In this document: positions 33,116 through 42,182 of the stretch, in pieces | How the letters are laid out: every line of letters starts with the position of its first letter | How positions within the stretch are numbered: position 1 is the stretch's first letter | DNA from: Pedobacter ginsengisoli | GTDB lineage: Bacteria > Bacteroidota > Bacteroidia > Sphingobacteriales > Sphingobacteriaceae | Assembly (NCBI RefSeq): GCF_030244015.1 | Contig: NZ_JASSYX010000002.1 | Coordinates: 620,001-684,000, forward strand | Reading direction: 5' to 3' | DNA: 64,000 nucleotides | Made by a program: the position numbers and the translations under genes | The notes under the pieces: model-generated | Database searches by the model: none | Told to the model about the DNA's origin: nothing | The model's input: only the letters and a program-made list of their open reading frames with translations

Positions 33116-33805
33116 TTATTGTGCTTTGTAATGTTTGATCACTCTTTTACCAAAAATACTGCTTCCTATCCTCACCATGGTGCTTCCCGCTTCGATGGCG
33201 AGCTTGTAATCTCCGGACATACCCATTGACACTTCTTTGAAGGCGTCGTCTTTTCTGAAGAAGCTCATTTTTATACCGTCAAAGAATACTTTTAATTCAG
33301 TAAACTCGTCAACGGTCTGCTTTTCAGTTGCGTTGTTACTGGCTATACCCATCAGTCCGGTAATGCGGATGTTCTTCAGCCCGGCAAATTCTTCCGACCG
33401 GAGCAGTTCTATGGCTTCATCAAATCCCAGACCAAATTTCGTGTCTTCATCGGCGATATAGATCTGCAGCAGGCAATCGATCACCCGGTTGTGTTTTGCA
33501 GCTTGTTTGTTGATCTCGGCCAGTAGTTTTAAACTGTCTACAGATTCGATCATGCTGATGAATGGTGCTATGTATTTTACTTTGTTGGTCTGCAAGTGGC
33601 CGATTAGGTGCCACTGGATATCTTGCGGTAACTGTGCCTGTTTTTCAACGAGTTCCTGCACCAGGTTCTCGCCAAATACGCGGTGTCCGGCATTGTAAGC
33701 TTCCAGCACAGCGTCGGCCTGCTGAAATTTGGATACGGCCACCAATTGCACGCCATCGCTTTCTATTTCCTTTTTATATTTTAATAAGTTCCCGGCTATA
33801 CTCAT
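33116..33805 (-). CDS. YggS/PLPBP family pyridoxal-phosphate homeostasis protein
   Basis: A 229-residue PLP-binding protein that buffers the cofactor rather than catalysing a reaction. Motifs: LVAVSKFQQADAVLEAY with the PLP lysine (Lys 26), HRVFGENLVQELVEKQAQLP, IQWHLIGHLQTNKVKY, KFGLGFDEAIELL, and GMSGDYKLAIEAGSTMVRIG with the C-terminal SIFGKR. It is the first gene of the operon running down to the methyltransferase and is divergent from the DUF4296 gene at 33878. Confidence 0.94.
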   Translation of the reverse strand: MSIAGNLLKYKKEIESDGVQLVAVSKFQQADAVLEAYNAGHRVFGENLVQELVEKQAQLPQDIQWHLIGHLQTNKVKYIAPFISMIESVDSLKLLAEINKQAAKHNRVIDCLLQIYIADEDTKFGLGFDEAIELLRSEEFAGLKNIRITGLMGIASNNATEKQTVDEFTELKVFFDGIKMSFFRKDDAFKEVSMGMSGDYKLAIEAGSTMVRIGSSIFGKRVIKHYKAQ

Positions 33806-33877
33806 TTATCAGTATTTTTGGTAAAAATAAGAACCTTGGCGAACTTTGGCTAAGAAATAATGATGTTTTAGATTCTA

Positions 33878-34528
33878 ATGAAGAACTTTATATATATAGC
33901 GTTTTCCTTTTTATTGATGATTGGCTGCAAGCCGGGCATTCCCAAAGACCTGATCCAGCCAGATAAGATGGCTCTGGTTCTGCACGACATTCATGTTTTT
34001 GACGGTTACATTAACGTCATTACCCATAGCGATACCGCTAAGATGGTTGCAGCGAGTTACTATAAAGGCATTTATAAAAAATTTGGTATTGATTCTGCGC
34101 TTTATGCGAGGAGTCTGGCGTATTATAGTAAAAATCCGAAGGTAATGACAGAGATTTATGATCAGGTGGTGAGCCGGCTGGATAAAGAAAAGAAGGCATT
34201 TGTAAGGGCAGACTCCCTGGCGAATGTGAAAATACTCAAGACGCAAAAGGCAAAGATGAAGGCAGATTCGCTGAAGCTCAAAAACGATTCAATAAAAAAG
34301 TCTGACTCCCTTAAATTCGCCAGGGAACAGAAAAAATTCTTGCGGCAAATGGATTCTCTTAAAAATGCGAGGTTGTCGCCGGCAGAACGTCTGAAATCAA
34401 AGGAACGGATTAGAAAAGCGTTTGATTCACTTAGGCTGGTCAGGAAAAAGGATTCGATTAGAAAAGCGAAACAGGTTAAAGCAACCACAAAAGTTAACTC
34501 AGTAAAAAAAGCTAAATCAGTAAAATAA
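33878..34528 (+). CDS. DUF4296 lipoprotein with long basic repeat tail
   Basis: A 216-residue lipoprotein: MKNFIYIAFSFLLMIGC (lipobox Cys 17). The DUF4296 domain lies at about 20-105 (IPKDLIQPDKMALVLHDIHV, YYKGIYKKFGIDSALY). Residues 110-216 form a Lys/Asp/Ser/Arg-rich, probably coiled or disordered tail with repeated ADSL/KNDSIKKSDSLK-like units and ending SVKKAKSVK. Function unknown. It is 2 bp upstream of mutS2 in the same direction, so the two are co-transcribed. TATTTTTG at 33813-33820 is a possible -7 element. Confidence 0.88.
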   Translation: MKNFIYIAFSFLLMIGCKPGIPKDLIQPDKMALVLHDIHVFDGYINVITHSDTAKMVAASYYKGIYKKFGIDSALYARSLAYYSKNPKVMTEIYDQVVSRLDKEKKAFVRADSLANVKILKTQKAKMKADSLKLKNDSIKKSDSLKFAREQKKFLRQMDSLKNARLSPAERLKSKERIRKAFDSLRLVRKKDSIRKAKQVKATTKVNSVKKAKSVK

Positions 34529-34530
34529 GT

Positions 34531-36906
34531 ATGTTGTATCCGGAGAATTGTTTGGAGCGGTTGGGTTTTAATGAGATAAAGCAACTTATTCATCAGCATT
34601 GCCTGAGCCCGATGGGCCAGCAGATGGTCGGCAAAATGCAGGTCATGACCAAGTTTGATCAGATCAATAAGTTTCTGAGACAGACCTACGAGTTTAAAAG
34701 TATCCTTCAAAACCAGGAGCCCCTGCAGATCAGTACATTTTTTGACATCAAGACCCTGGCCGAAAAGATCAGGGTAGAGGGGACTTATCTGGTAGAGGAG
34801 GAGCTGCACCAGATGTATGCTTCGTTGCAGACTGTCTTTTCTGTACTGAGGTTCTTTGATGAGCGCAAGGAGATCTACCCGAACCTGGAGGCTTTGTTTG
34901 AGCACTTGCCGGTAGAAAAGAACATCCTCAAAAAAATAGAGGCGGTGCTGGACCCGAAAGGGAAGATCAAACCCAATGCTTCTCCGTTGTTGCAGCAGAT
35001 CATCGGTGATATCGCTAAAGGCGAGCAGGATGTGCGCAAGCGCATGGACTCGATCTACAAACAGGCAGTAGCCAGCAATTGGGTGGCCGATGGCAGTCTA
35101 ACGATACGTGACGGCAGGATGTGCATCCCGGTGCTCGCCGAAAACAAAAGAAAACTAAGGGGATTTGTACATGATGAGTCCGCCAGCGGGCAAACGGTCT
35201 ACATCGAACCGGAGGAGGTTTTTGCTTTAAACAACAAGCTGCGCGACCTGGAGTTTGACAAGCGCCGCGAGGTCATCAGGATTCTGATTGCACTGACCAA
35301 TGATCTGAGACCTTATACGCCGCTATTGCTGTCTTATCATGGTTTCCTGACCAAACTTGATTTTGTACGGGCCAAGGCTTTGTTTGCGATTGATGTACAG
35401 GCAGATATGCCAGTGCTGCTCAATGAGCCTAAAACCAAACTGGTGAATGCGACGCATCCACTGCTGTATCTTTCTTTTAAGGAGGATGGCAAGACGGTAG
35501 TGCCTTTAAATGCACATCTAAATGAAAACCTGAGAATACTGGTGGTGTCGGGCCCTAATGCCGGCGGTAAGTCTGTGTGTATGAAAACCGTTGGCTTGCT
35601 GCAGGTCATGGTGCAATCGGGTCTGCTCATTCCTGTTCATGAGTCGAGCGAGGTGGGGGTTTTTGACCAGATTTTTGCCGACATCGGCGATGACCAGTCT
35701 ATAGAGAGTGACCTGAGTACATATAGTGCGCATTTGACTAAGATGCGGTATTTTGTGGCACATGCCACGCCAAAATCACTGGTACTGATCGATGAGTTTG
35801 GTACGGGTACAGATCCGCAGTTTGGCGGGCCGATGGCAGAGGCTGTACTGGAGGTACTCAATAATAAAAAAGTCCGTGGGGTCATTACAACGCATTATTC
35901 CAATTTAAAGTTGTTTGCCGGCAATACACCCGGCTTGGAAAATGCTTCCATGTTGTTTGATAACGACCGCATGAAGCCGATGTACGTGCTGGAAATAGGC
36001 AAACCGGGCAGTTCTTATGCTTTTGAGATCGCCCAGAATATCGGCTTGCAGAAAGAAGTGCTCGAACTTGCAAGGGCAAAGACCGGAACCAATCAAAACA
36101 GGATCGATAGTTTGCTGGTCGATCTGGAACGTGAAAAGAAACAGATTCACGATACGAAGGTTCATTTGGCCAATCAGCAGAACAAGGTAAAGAACCTGGT
36201 TGCTGAGAATGAGAAGCTGAAGCTGTTTTTGGATGAGAATAAAAAAGTACTGATCAAAGAGGCCAAGCTAGAGGCCCAGAACATCATTAAAAATGCCAAT
36301 AAGCTGGTGGAAAATACGATTGCGGAGATCAAGGAGACCAAAGCTGATAAGACAGTTGCGAAAGAGCTGCGGCAGAACCTGCAAAAACAACTGGTGCAGC
36401 ATCAGGTGAAGGAGGAACCGGTAAAGGCTGAACCTGTTAAACCGGTGAATACGCCAATTGAGGTGGGTGACTGGGTGCAGCTGAACAACAGTGAGACGAC
36501 AGGGCAGGTGCTGGAGATCAACAGGGATAACCTGGTGGTGGCGCTTGGTGACCTGCGTTCTGTGCTGAAAAAGAACCGGGTACAAAAGATCAGTAATAAA
36601 CAGGCTAAAAAGGCGGTACAAAGTAATTCCTATACTGGCAGCATCTCTGAAGCGATCTCCAGTTTTAATGCCGAACTGGACCTTAGGGGCCAGCGGGGTG
36701 ATGATGCGCTTTATGAACTGGAAAAATATCTGGACAAATCCCTGATGCTTGGTTTTCCTTTCATCAAGATCATTCATGGCAAGGGCGACGGTATTCTCCG
36801 GAAGCTGATCCGCGAATATTTAAAGAAATACAGCCAGGTGAACAGGGTGGAGGATGAGCATGCAGACCGCGGCGGTGACGGAATTTCCTATGTTTATTTC
36901 AATTAG
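34531..36906 (+). CDS. mutS2: Endonuclease MutS2 with Smr domain
   Basis: A 791-residue protein that suppresses recombination or acts in ribosome rescue (both proposed for the family); it is not a mismatch-repair MutS. The core helical region is followed by the ABC-type ATPase: Walker A SGPNAGGKSVCMKT (about 339-352) and Walker B LVLIDEFGTGTDPQFGGPMA (about 415-434). A coiled-coil segment runs at about 530-625. The C-terminal Smr nuclease domain has LDLRGQRGDDALYELEKYL and IHGKGDGILRKLIREYL. Full length for the family. Confidence 0.96.
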   Translation: MLYPENCLERLGFNEIKQLIHQHCLSPMGQQMVGKMQVMTKFDQINKFLRQTYEFKSILQNQEPLQISTFFDIKTLAEKIRVEGTYLVEEELHQMYASLQTVFSVLRFFDERKEIYPNLEALFEHLPVEKNILKKIEAVLDPKGKIKPNASPLLQQIIGDIAKGEQDVRKRMDSIYKQAVASNWVADGSLTIRDGRMCIPVLAENKRKLRGFVHDESASGQTVYIEPEEVFALNNKLRDLEFDKRREVIRILIALTNDLRPYTPLLLSYHGFLTKLDFVRAKALFAIDVQADMPVLLNEPKTKLVNATHPLLYLSFKEDGKTVVPLNAHLNENLRILVVSGPNAGGKSVCMKTVGLLQVMVQSGLLIPVHESSEVGVFDQIFADIGDDQSIESDLSTYSAHLTKMRYFVAHATPKSLVLIDEFGTGTDPQFGGPMAEAVLEVLNNKKVRGVITTHYSNLKLFAGNTPGLENASMLFDNDRMKPMYVLEIGKPGSSYAFEIAQNIGLQKEVLELARAKTGTNQNRIDSLLVDLEREKKQIHDTKVHLANQQNKVKNLVAENEKLKLFLDENKKVLIKEAKLEAQNIIKNANKLVENTIAEIKETKADKTVAKELRQNLQKQLVQHQVKEEPVKAEPVKPVNTPIEVGDWVQLNNSETTGQVLEINRDNLVVALGDLRSVLKKNRVQKISNKQAKKAVQSNSYTGSISEAISSFNAELDLRGQRGDDALYELEKYLDKSLMLGFPFIKIIHGKGDGILRKLIREYLKKYSQVNRVEDEHADRGGDGISYVYFN

Positions 36907-36953
36907 GTAAACATATTTATTATCAGTATGTTATAAGGTAAAATGCTTGTCTT

Positions 36954-38042
36954 ATGAAATCACTGGTCATGTTGCTTGCCGTACTGATGATCCCGGTACT
37001 GGCCTGCAAAAAGAATGCTAAAGATCCGGGTGAGGAACTGCCGGATGCGGACATTAAAACCCGTGTCCTGAGCAGTGGTCTTGCTCATGTGTGGGAAATG
37101 GTTTATGGCCCCGACCAGCAGATCTGGATCACCGAAAGATCGGGTAAGATTAGCAGGGTAAATCCCCAAACAGGGGCTGTTTCACTGGTTTACAGCATTC
37201 CTGATGTAGTTTCCAATGGCGAAGGCGGCTTACTGGGCATGGCATTGCATCCGCAGTTTGATACCAATCCCTGGGTATATGTGGTTTATAATTATGGCAG
37301 CCCTTACAAAGAAAAAGTGGTCAGGTTTACTTATAGTGGCGGTACGCTGGGGCCTCCGCTGATCATTCTGGACCAGATCCCTGCGGCCTCCATCCACAAT
37401 GGTTCAAGGCTGCTGATCACTTCCGATCAAAAACTGCTGATCACAACCGGTGATGCGAGCACAGCCAGCAATGCGCAGAACCCCGGTTCTTTGTCGGGCA
37501 AGGTCTTAAGGGTCAACCTGGACGGTTCTGTTCCGGCCGATAATCCAATGGCGGGGAACAGGCTTTGGAGCCTGGGGCACAGGAATCCGCAAGGCTTGGT
37601 GGAGGCCAATGGCCGGATCTATTCTTCAGAACATGGGCCGAATAGTGACGATGAGATCAATGTGATCCTGAAAGGGCGAAATTACGGCTGGCCGAATGTG
37701 GAGGGATACTGCAATGAAACCGCCGAAAAAACATTCTGTACCGCCAATGATGTGGTTGAACCCCTCACTGCCTGGACACCGACGATAGCGACGGCAGGAC
37801 TTAATTATTACAATTCCGATCACATTCCCCAGTGGAAAAACTCGCTGCTTCTGGTGACTTTGAAAGCATCCAGATTTATACAACTTAAACTGAACAGTTC
37901 CGGAGACCAGATTACCGGCACCAAGGACTATTTTGTAAATGAATTTGGCCGGTTAAGGGCCATCTGCCAGAGTCCGGACGGCAAAGTATATATTGCCAGT
38001 AGTAATAGTTCGAACGATAAAATTATAGAAATCACTAAATAA
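36954..38042 (+). CDS. PQQ-dependent sugar dehydrogenase (glucose/sorbosone dehydrogenase family) lipoprotein
   Basis: A 362-residue exported lipoprotein, lipobox near residue 18 (IPVLAC/KK). The six-bladed propeller of the GSDH family shows VWEMVYGPDQQIWITERSGK, GEGGLLGMALHPQFDTNPWV, WSLGHRNPQGLVEANGRIYS, SEHGPNSDDEINVILKGRNY and GWPNVEGY. These include the HRNPQG and EHGP residues used for catalysis and PQQ binding in sGDH-like enzymes. It probably oxidises a sugar or alcohol outside the inner membrane. PQQ synthesis genes are not in the window. Confidence 0.93.
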   Translation: MKSLVMLLAVLMIPVLACKKNAKDPGEELPDADIKTRVLSSGLAHVWEMVYGPDQQIWITERSGKISRVNPQTGAVSLVYSIPDVVSNGEGGLLGMALHPQFDTNPWVYVVYNYGSPYKEKVVRFTYSGGTLGPPLIILDQIPAASIHNGSRLLITSDQKLLITTGDASTASNAQNPGSLSGKVLRVNLDGSVPADNPMAGNRLWSLGHRNPQGLVEANGRIYSSEHGPNSDDEINVILKGRNYGWPNVEGYCNETAEKTFCTANDVVEPLTAWTPTIATAGLNYYNSDHIPQWKNSLLLVTLKASRFIQLKLNSSGDQITGTKDYFVNEFGRLRAICQSPDGKVYIASSNSSNDKIIEITK

Positions 38043-38092
38043 GTTGTGTTGGATGCCGGATATAGTATAATTTAGCAGCAAAACTTATTATC

Positions 38093-38794
38093 ATGATAAA
38101 CAAGGTTGTTTCCGGTGCTGATGAAGCCATTAAGGACATAACAGATGGCAGTACGCTCATGCTGGGCGGTTTTGGCCTCTGCGGGATTCCTGAAAACTGC
38201 ATTACCGCATTGGTAAAAAAAGGGGTCGGGCAACTGACCTGTATCTCTAACAATGCCGGTGTGGACGATTTTGGCATAGGGCTGATGCTGCAGCAGCGCC
38301 AGGTAAAAAAAATGATTTCTTCTTATGTTGGTGAGAATGCCGAGTTTGAGCGCCAGCTTTTGAGCGGCGAACTGGAAGTCGAACTGATTCCGCAGGGTAC
38401 GCTGGCTACCAGGTGTATGGCTGCAGGATACGGTATGCCTGCCATTTATACACCGGCAGGAGTAGGTACTGAGGTCGCCGAAGGCAAAGAAGTGCGAAAC
38501 TTTAATGGGAAAGATTACCTGATGGAATATGCTTTTGATGCGGATTTTGCCATTGTAAAGGCTTGGAAGGGCGATACAGCCGGTAACCTGGTCTACAGGT
38601 TTACCAGTCGCAATTTTAATCCGGTCATGGCCATGGCCGGCAAGGTAACCATTGCTGAGGTGGAGGAACTGGTCGAGGCCGGTGAACTTGATCCGGACCA
38701 GGTGCATACGCCAGGTGTGTATGTGCACCGCATATTTCAGGGCTCAGGCTATGAAAAGAGAATTGAACAAAGGACTGTTAGAACTAAAAGCTGA
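38093..38794 (+). CDS. scoA: Succinyl-CoA:3-ketoacid CoA-transferase subunit A
   Basis: A 233-residue alpha subunit moving CoA from succinyl-CoA to acetoacetate (or the reverse) in ketone-body and butyrate-type metabolism. Family marks: [73 protein letters not shown] and [20 protein letters not shown]. It lies 5 bp before scoB. The thiolase at 56202 could supply its partner acetoacetyl-CoA. Confidence 0.96.
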   Translation: MINKVVSGADEAIKDITDGSTLMLGGFGLCGIPENCITALVKKGVGQLTCISNNAGVDDFGIGLMLQQRQVKKMISSYVGENAEFERQLLSGELEVELIPQGTLATRCMAAGYGMPAIYTPAGVGTEVAEGKEVRNFNGKDYLMEYAFDADFAIVKAWKGDTAGNLVYRFTSRNFNPVMAMAGKVTIAEVEELVEAGELDPDQVHTPGVYVHRIFQGSGYEKRIEQRTVRTKS

Positions 38795-38799
38795 CCGGC

Positions 38800-39459
38800 A
38801 TGCTGGATAAGAACGGAATTGCGAAACGTATCGCAAAAGAGATAAAAGACGGGTATTACGTAAATTTAGGGATTGGTATTCCTACGCTGGTTGCCAATTA
38901 CATTCCCGAAGGGGTCAATGTGGTGCTGCAGTCCGAAAACGGTTTATTGGGCATGGGCCCGTTTCCTTTTGAAGGAGAAGAGGATCCTGACCTGATCAAT
39001 GCGGGTAAACAAACCATCACGACTTTGCCGGGTTCTTCGATATTTGATTCTGCAATGAGTTTTGGTATGATCAGGAGCCAGAAAATAGACCTGACAATTT
39101 TGGGTGCTATGGAGGTGTCTGAAAATGGTGACATTGCCAATTGGAAGATTCCGGGAAAAATGGTAAAGGGGATGGGAGGTGCGATGGATTTGGTGGCTTC
39201 TGCCAGGAACATCATTGTGGCCATGCAGCATGTGAACAAAGCAGGGGAGAGCAAATTGCTGCCAGCCTGTACCTTGCCGCTCACCGGAGTGCGGTGCATC
39301 AGGAAGATCGTGACAGAGCTGGCCGTATTTGATGTATTGCAGGAAGGCGGTTTTAAACTGATAGAGCGGGCACCGGGTGTGAGTGTGGATTACATCAGGA
39401 AGGCTACTTCAGGTAAGCTTTATGCCGATGACGATGCGCCGGAAATGGTGCTGGATTAA
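38800..39459 (+). CDS. scoB: Succinyl-CoA:3-ketoacid CoA-transferase subunit B
   Basis: A 219-residue beta subunit carrying the catalytic glutamate in VVLQSENGLLGMGPFP (about residues 44-59). Other marks are GYYVNLGIGIPTLVANYIPE, INAGKQTITTLPGSSIFDSA, MVKGMGGAMDLVASARN and CTLPLTGVRCIRKIVTELAV. It forms a heterodimer with the scoA product just upstream. It ends convergent to udk. Confidence 0.96.
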   Translation: MLDKNGIAKRIAKEIKDGYYVNLGIGIPTLVANYIPEGVNVVLQSENGLLGMGPFPFEGEEDPDLINAGKQTITTLPGSSIFDSAMSFGMIRSQKIDLTILGAMEVSENGDIANWKIPGKMVKGMGGAMDLVASARNIIVAMQHVNKAGESKLLPACTLPLTGVRCIRKIVTELAVFDVLQEGGFKLIERAPGVSVDYIRKATSGKLYADDDAPEMVLD

Positions 39460-39477
39460 CCCGGAATCCGCTGGTAT

Positions 39478-40119
39478 TTATTTGTTGCAATATCTTGGCT
39501 TCAGGTCCTTTGAGATCTCCTCCGTAATTCTGATGATGTCTTCAGGAGTATCCAGATTATTGATCACAACCTTGTCTGCTGCTCCTTTATAAGGCAGCAG
39601 GAATTCCTTGTAGGCAGGTACTACATGGTTGTGCCATTTGTACAGCACGTCATCCTCCGGATAGCCACGTTCCATGCCGTCCCGTTTTATTCTGCGCTGC
39701 AATGCGACCGCTTCTTCTGCTTCTACAAAGATCCTGTAATCCAGTAACGCGGCTATTTCTTTGAAATGTAAAATGAACAGGCCTTCAACAATGATGATAG
39801 GTGCAGGGTTGACTTCGAGGATTTTGACTATCGCCAATGGGTTATTGAAATTGTATTCTTTTTTATAAACGACCTCGCCTTTTACCAGTCGCTTAATGTC
39901 CAGTAAAAACTGCTCATTGTCTATCGTGGAAGGCAGGTCGAAGTTGTACAGTTTATTTTCTTCCTGGGTCATTTCCCCTGCCGGGAAATAATAGTCGTCC
40001 TGGGAAACAAGGGTGACCTCGTCATTTTTAAAATGGTGTAAGAAGGAATTTAAAAAGAAGGTTTTTCCGGAGCCGCTGCCACCGGCGATACCTATGATGA
40101 AAGGTTTATTTTTGTTCAT
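39478..40119 (-). CDS. udk: Uridine kinase
   Basis: A 213-residue P-loop kinase that phosphorylates uridine/cytidine in pyrimidine salvage. Walker A is GIAGGSGSGKTFFLNSFL (about 10-27). Other parts: LVSQDDYYFPAGEMTQEENK (DDYY substrate region), NFDLPSTIDNEQF, PIIIVEGLFILHF (Walker B-like) and RIFVEAEEAVALQRRIKRDG. Its ATG lies inside the 3' end of the LysM gene (14 bp overlap), so the two are probably co-transcribed. Confidence 0.94.
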   Translation of the reverse strand: MNKNKPFIIGIAGGSGSGKTFFLNSFLHHFKNDEVTLVSQDDYYFPAGEMTQEENKLYNFDLPSTIDNEQFLLDIKRLVKGEVVYKKEYNFNNPLAIVKILEVNPAPIIIVEGLFILHFKEIAALLDYRIFVEAEEAVALQRRIKRDGMERGYPEDDVLYKWHNHVVPAYKEFLLPYKGAADKVVINNLDTPEDIIRITEEISKDLKPRYCNK

Positions 40120-41344
40120 TTTCTTGTCCGCCGTACGTTAAATTGCAATAAAAACGTCTGTCGAGTGCACCCAGTGCGTCTGCGACAGCTTTCGTCATTA
40201 CAATGATAACATCTTTTGTGGACTCATTTTCAGTAAATTTACCAACAACCTTTGCAAAGGTAGACCTGTTGCTCATGGGGTTGGTAATTTTGATAATGCC
40301 GCCTATTGGGGCAGTACGGTGCAATACGAGCATTTTAGAAGGATCAAGATCTGCATCAGCAATCCATACCGCTGTTCCTTTTTCTTCAATCTGGTTCAGA
40401 CCATAACGGCTGGCCGGATATCTTAGCGAAGGATCCTTGATGGAACGCAGGGAGTCAGCTTCGCTGGCAAATGGTTCATTCTCAGATTTCACAGGATACT
40501 GACCTTTGATCAGCAGTTTTTGGCCTACATGCAGTGAGCTGGTAGTCAGGTCGTTTTTAGCTTTAAGCTGATCGATGGTCAGCTTATATTTCGTAGCGAT
40601 GGAATAAATGGTTTCATTTGAGGCTACCGTATGAACGATGAGCTCATCGCTGTCCGGTTTGCTCTCCACAGTCGTCTTCTGGTTCAGGTCAATGTTCTTG
40701 TTGATCTCTTTTTTGTCCGGCACAGGTGCAGACGTCACTGGCTTTTGCACTGGCTGCTGCACAGTAGTTTGTACAACCGCAGGTTGAACTACAGCTGGAT
40801 TTACCTTTTGCGCCGATGCTGTCTCAGTATTTTCAGATGCTTTCTCTCCTGCTTTAACCGGAATCTTTAATACTTGTCCGATCTGGAGATTTATAGACCT
40901 TAAGTTATTTACTCTTTTGATCTCATTTACCGTAGTGCCATACTTTTCCGCAAGCATATTTAGATTTTCTTTCTTTTGTACGGCATGGTCGACCAGTTCC
41001 TGTTCGGTGCTTTTTGTATCAGCAGCAGAAAGTGTTGCCGTTGTGCTTCCTGGCGTGTTTTTAGCGGTCGCAGTACCATAATTGACCGTATATGGCATGG
41101 AAGTTGGTACTTTAATAATGACACCGATCTGCAAATATTTGCTGTCGTTAAAGTTCATCACATCCTTGGGATTGACATTGTATCTTCTGGCAATGGAATA
41201 ATAAGTGTCTTTGGCTACAACCTTATGAATGATCACCTTTTTACCATTTTGATTTTCAACCCCTATTGAATCCCTGGTGTTTGCTGATGAAGTATTTATA
41301 TTAAAAAGAATAGCAGCAACTGCTATTATACAGTATTTATACAT
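40106..41344 (-). CDS. Exported LysM-repeat protein with RlpA-like C-terminal domain
   Basis: A 412-residue protein with signal peptide (about 1-22, ...NTSSANT). Three LysM repeats bind peptidoglycan: KVVAKDTYYSIARRYNVNPK (about 40-83), HAVQKKENLNMLAEKYGTTV (about 118-162) and HTVASNETIYSIATKYKLTI (about 238-281). They are joined by Pro/Val/Gln-rich linkers (AVVQPAVVQTTVQQPVQKP). The C-terminal part (about 320-410, MLVLHRTAPIGGIIKITNPM, FAKVVGKFTENEST) resembles the RlpA double-psi barrel but without the usual catalytic Asp clearly placed. Acts in the periplasm on or at the cell wall. Confidence 0.92.
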   Translation of the reverse strand: MYKYCIIAVAAILFNINTSSANTRDSIGVENQNGKKVIIHKVVAKDTYYSIARRYNVNPKDVMNFNDSKYLQIGVIIKVPTSMPYTVNYGTATAKNTPGSTTATLSAADTKSTEQELVDHAVQKKENLNMLAEKYGTTVNEIKRVNNLRSINLQIGQVLKIPVKAGEKASENTETASAQKVNPAVVQPAVVQTTVQQPVQKPVTSAPVPDKKEINKNIDLNQKTTVESKPDSDELIVHTVASNETIYSIATKYKLTIDQLKAKNDLTTSSLHVGQKLLIKGQYPVKSENEPFASEADSLRSIKDPSLRYPASRYGLNQIEEKGTAVWIADADLDPSKMLVLHRTAPIGGIIKITNPMSNRSTFAKVVGKFTENESTKDVIIVMTKAVADALGALDRRFYCNLTYGGQENEQK

Positions 41345-41473
41345 TAATGTCCTGATAAAAAAATTTTGAGCAATAATACGAATAATAAAGTAACCCCCTG
41401 TTGAATTGTAATTATAAACGCTGTTTAGCGCATCCTATTGTCTTTTCAGAGATATTTTTAAACCATTTTCAGC

Positions 41474-41481
41474 TATCTTTG
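41474..41481 (+). promoter_or_regulatory. Bacteroidota -7 element upstream of dps
   Basis: TATCTTTG fits TAnnTTTG exactly and lies 48 bp before the dps ATG at 41530. No clear TTTG -33 partner is present at the usual distance. Confidence 0.35.
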
Positions 41482-41529
41482 TTATACCACCTAATCCCGG
41501 AAGAAGGGCAAAATAAAAAAATTAATACC

Positions 41530-42009
41530 ATGGACGCAAAAGAAATCAGTTTAAATGAAAAAGAAGTAAAACCTGTAGTTGACCTGCTTAATGATTACCT
41601 GGCCAACTACCATGTTCATTATCAGAAATTAAGGGGATGTCACTGGAACATCAAAGGGCAGAACTTCTTTACATTGCACATCAAATTTGAAGAGTTATAT
41701 ACCAACGCTCAGCTGACCATCGACGAGATCGCAGAACGTGTACTGACGCTGGGAAAACCACCGCACAGCCGCTTCGCGGACTATATCAAAGAATCGGGCA
41801 TCAAAGAGGTCAATACTATCGGGATGAAAGACCTGGATATGGTTGACGCTGTGCTTGAAGACATGGCCCACCTGATCCAGCTGGAGCGTGAGCTTCTGGA
41901 AGCTACGGAACAGGCTGGTGATGATGGCACCAATGATATGGTAAACAAGTTCATGCAGTTTAAAGAGAAAAATACCTGGATGCTCCGTTCCTTTGCAGGA
42001 AAGAAATAG
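41530..42009 (+). CDS. dps: DNA starvation/stationary-phase protection protein Dps
   Basis: A 159-residue ferritin-like protein that oxidises and stores iron and protects DNA. ATG 41530 (MDAKEISLNEKEVKPV) is chosen; a longer form would begin in unconserved sequence. The ferroxidase region reads ANYHVHYQKLRGCHWNIKG and NFFTLHIKFEELYTNAQLTI, DEIAERVLTLG, with the Dps-type His, Asp and Glu residues. The C-terminal helix ends KNTWMLRSFAGKK. Single gene; with katE it adds to peroxide defence in this window. Confidence 0.96.
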   Translation: MDAKEISLNEKEVKPVVDLLNDYLANYHVHYQKLRGCHWNIKGQNFFTLHIKFEELYTNAQLTIDEIAERVLTLGKPPHSRFADYIKESGIKEVNTIGMKDLDMVDAVLEDMAHLIQLERELLEATEQAGDDGTNDMVNKFMQFKEKNTWMLRSFAGKK

Positions 42010-42043
42010 TACCTGCATTTAACAATATTAAGGTTCGGTTACT

Positions 42044-42101
42044 CGTCATTGCGAGGCACGAAGCAATCCCCTCATGAGATACTTTGTGCCTCGCAATGAC
42101 G
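42044..42101. repeat. Palindromic intergenic repeat (CGTCATTGCGAGGCAC type)
   Basis: CGTCATTGCGAGGCAC (42044-42059) is the exact reverse complement of GTGCCTCGCAATGACG (42086-42101). Pairing extends inward to 42063/42082 with one G-T wobble. The unit with the adjoining GAAGCAATC resembles a dispersed repeat family common in Bacteroidota genomes (from memory). It lies between dps and the UbiD gene. Confidence 0.75.
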
Positions 42102-42168
42102 TTTTATGGCATTCCCGTTTTGCCAATATTTGCACAGCGACTTTTTTTCTTAGCATCTCTGATTTAAT

Positions 42169-42176
42169 TACCTTTG
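42169..42176 (+). promoter_or_regulatory. Bacteroidota -7 element of the UbiD-family gene
   Basis: TACCTTTG matches TAnnTTTG exactly; a T run about 20 bp upstream could be a weak -33. The ATG at 42183 begins only 7 bp after it, so the transcript may have almost no leader. Confidence 0.4.
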
Positions 42177-42182
42177 ACAGAT

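Noticed and set aside
34162..34905. 247-codon minus-strand frame over DUF4296 and mutS2
   Set aside because: Antisense to two well-supported genes; its Leu/Phe-rich sequence comes from the Lys-rich tail coding.
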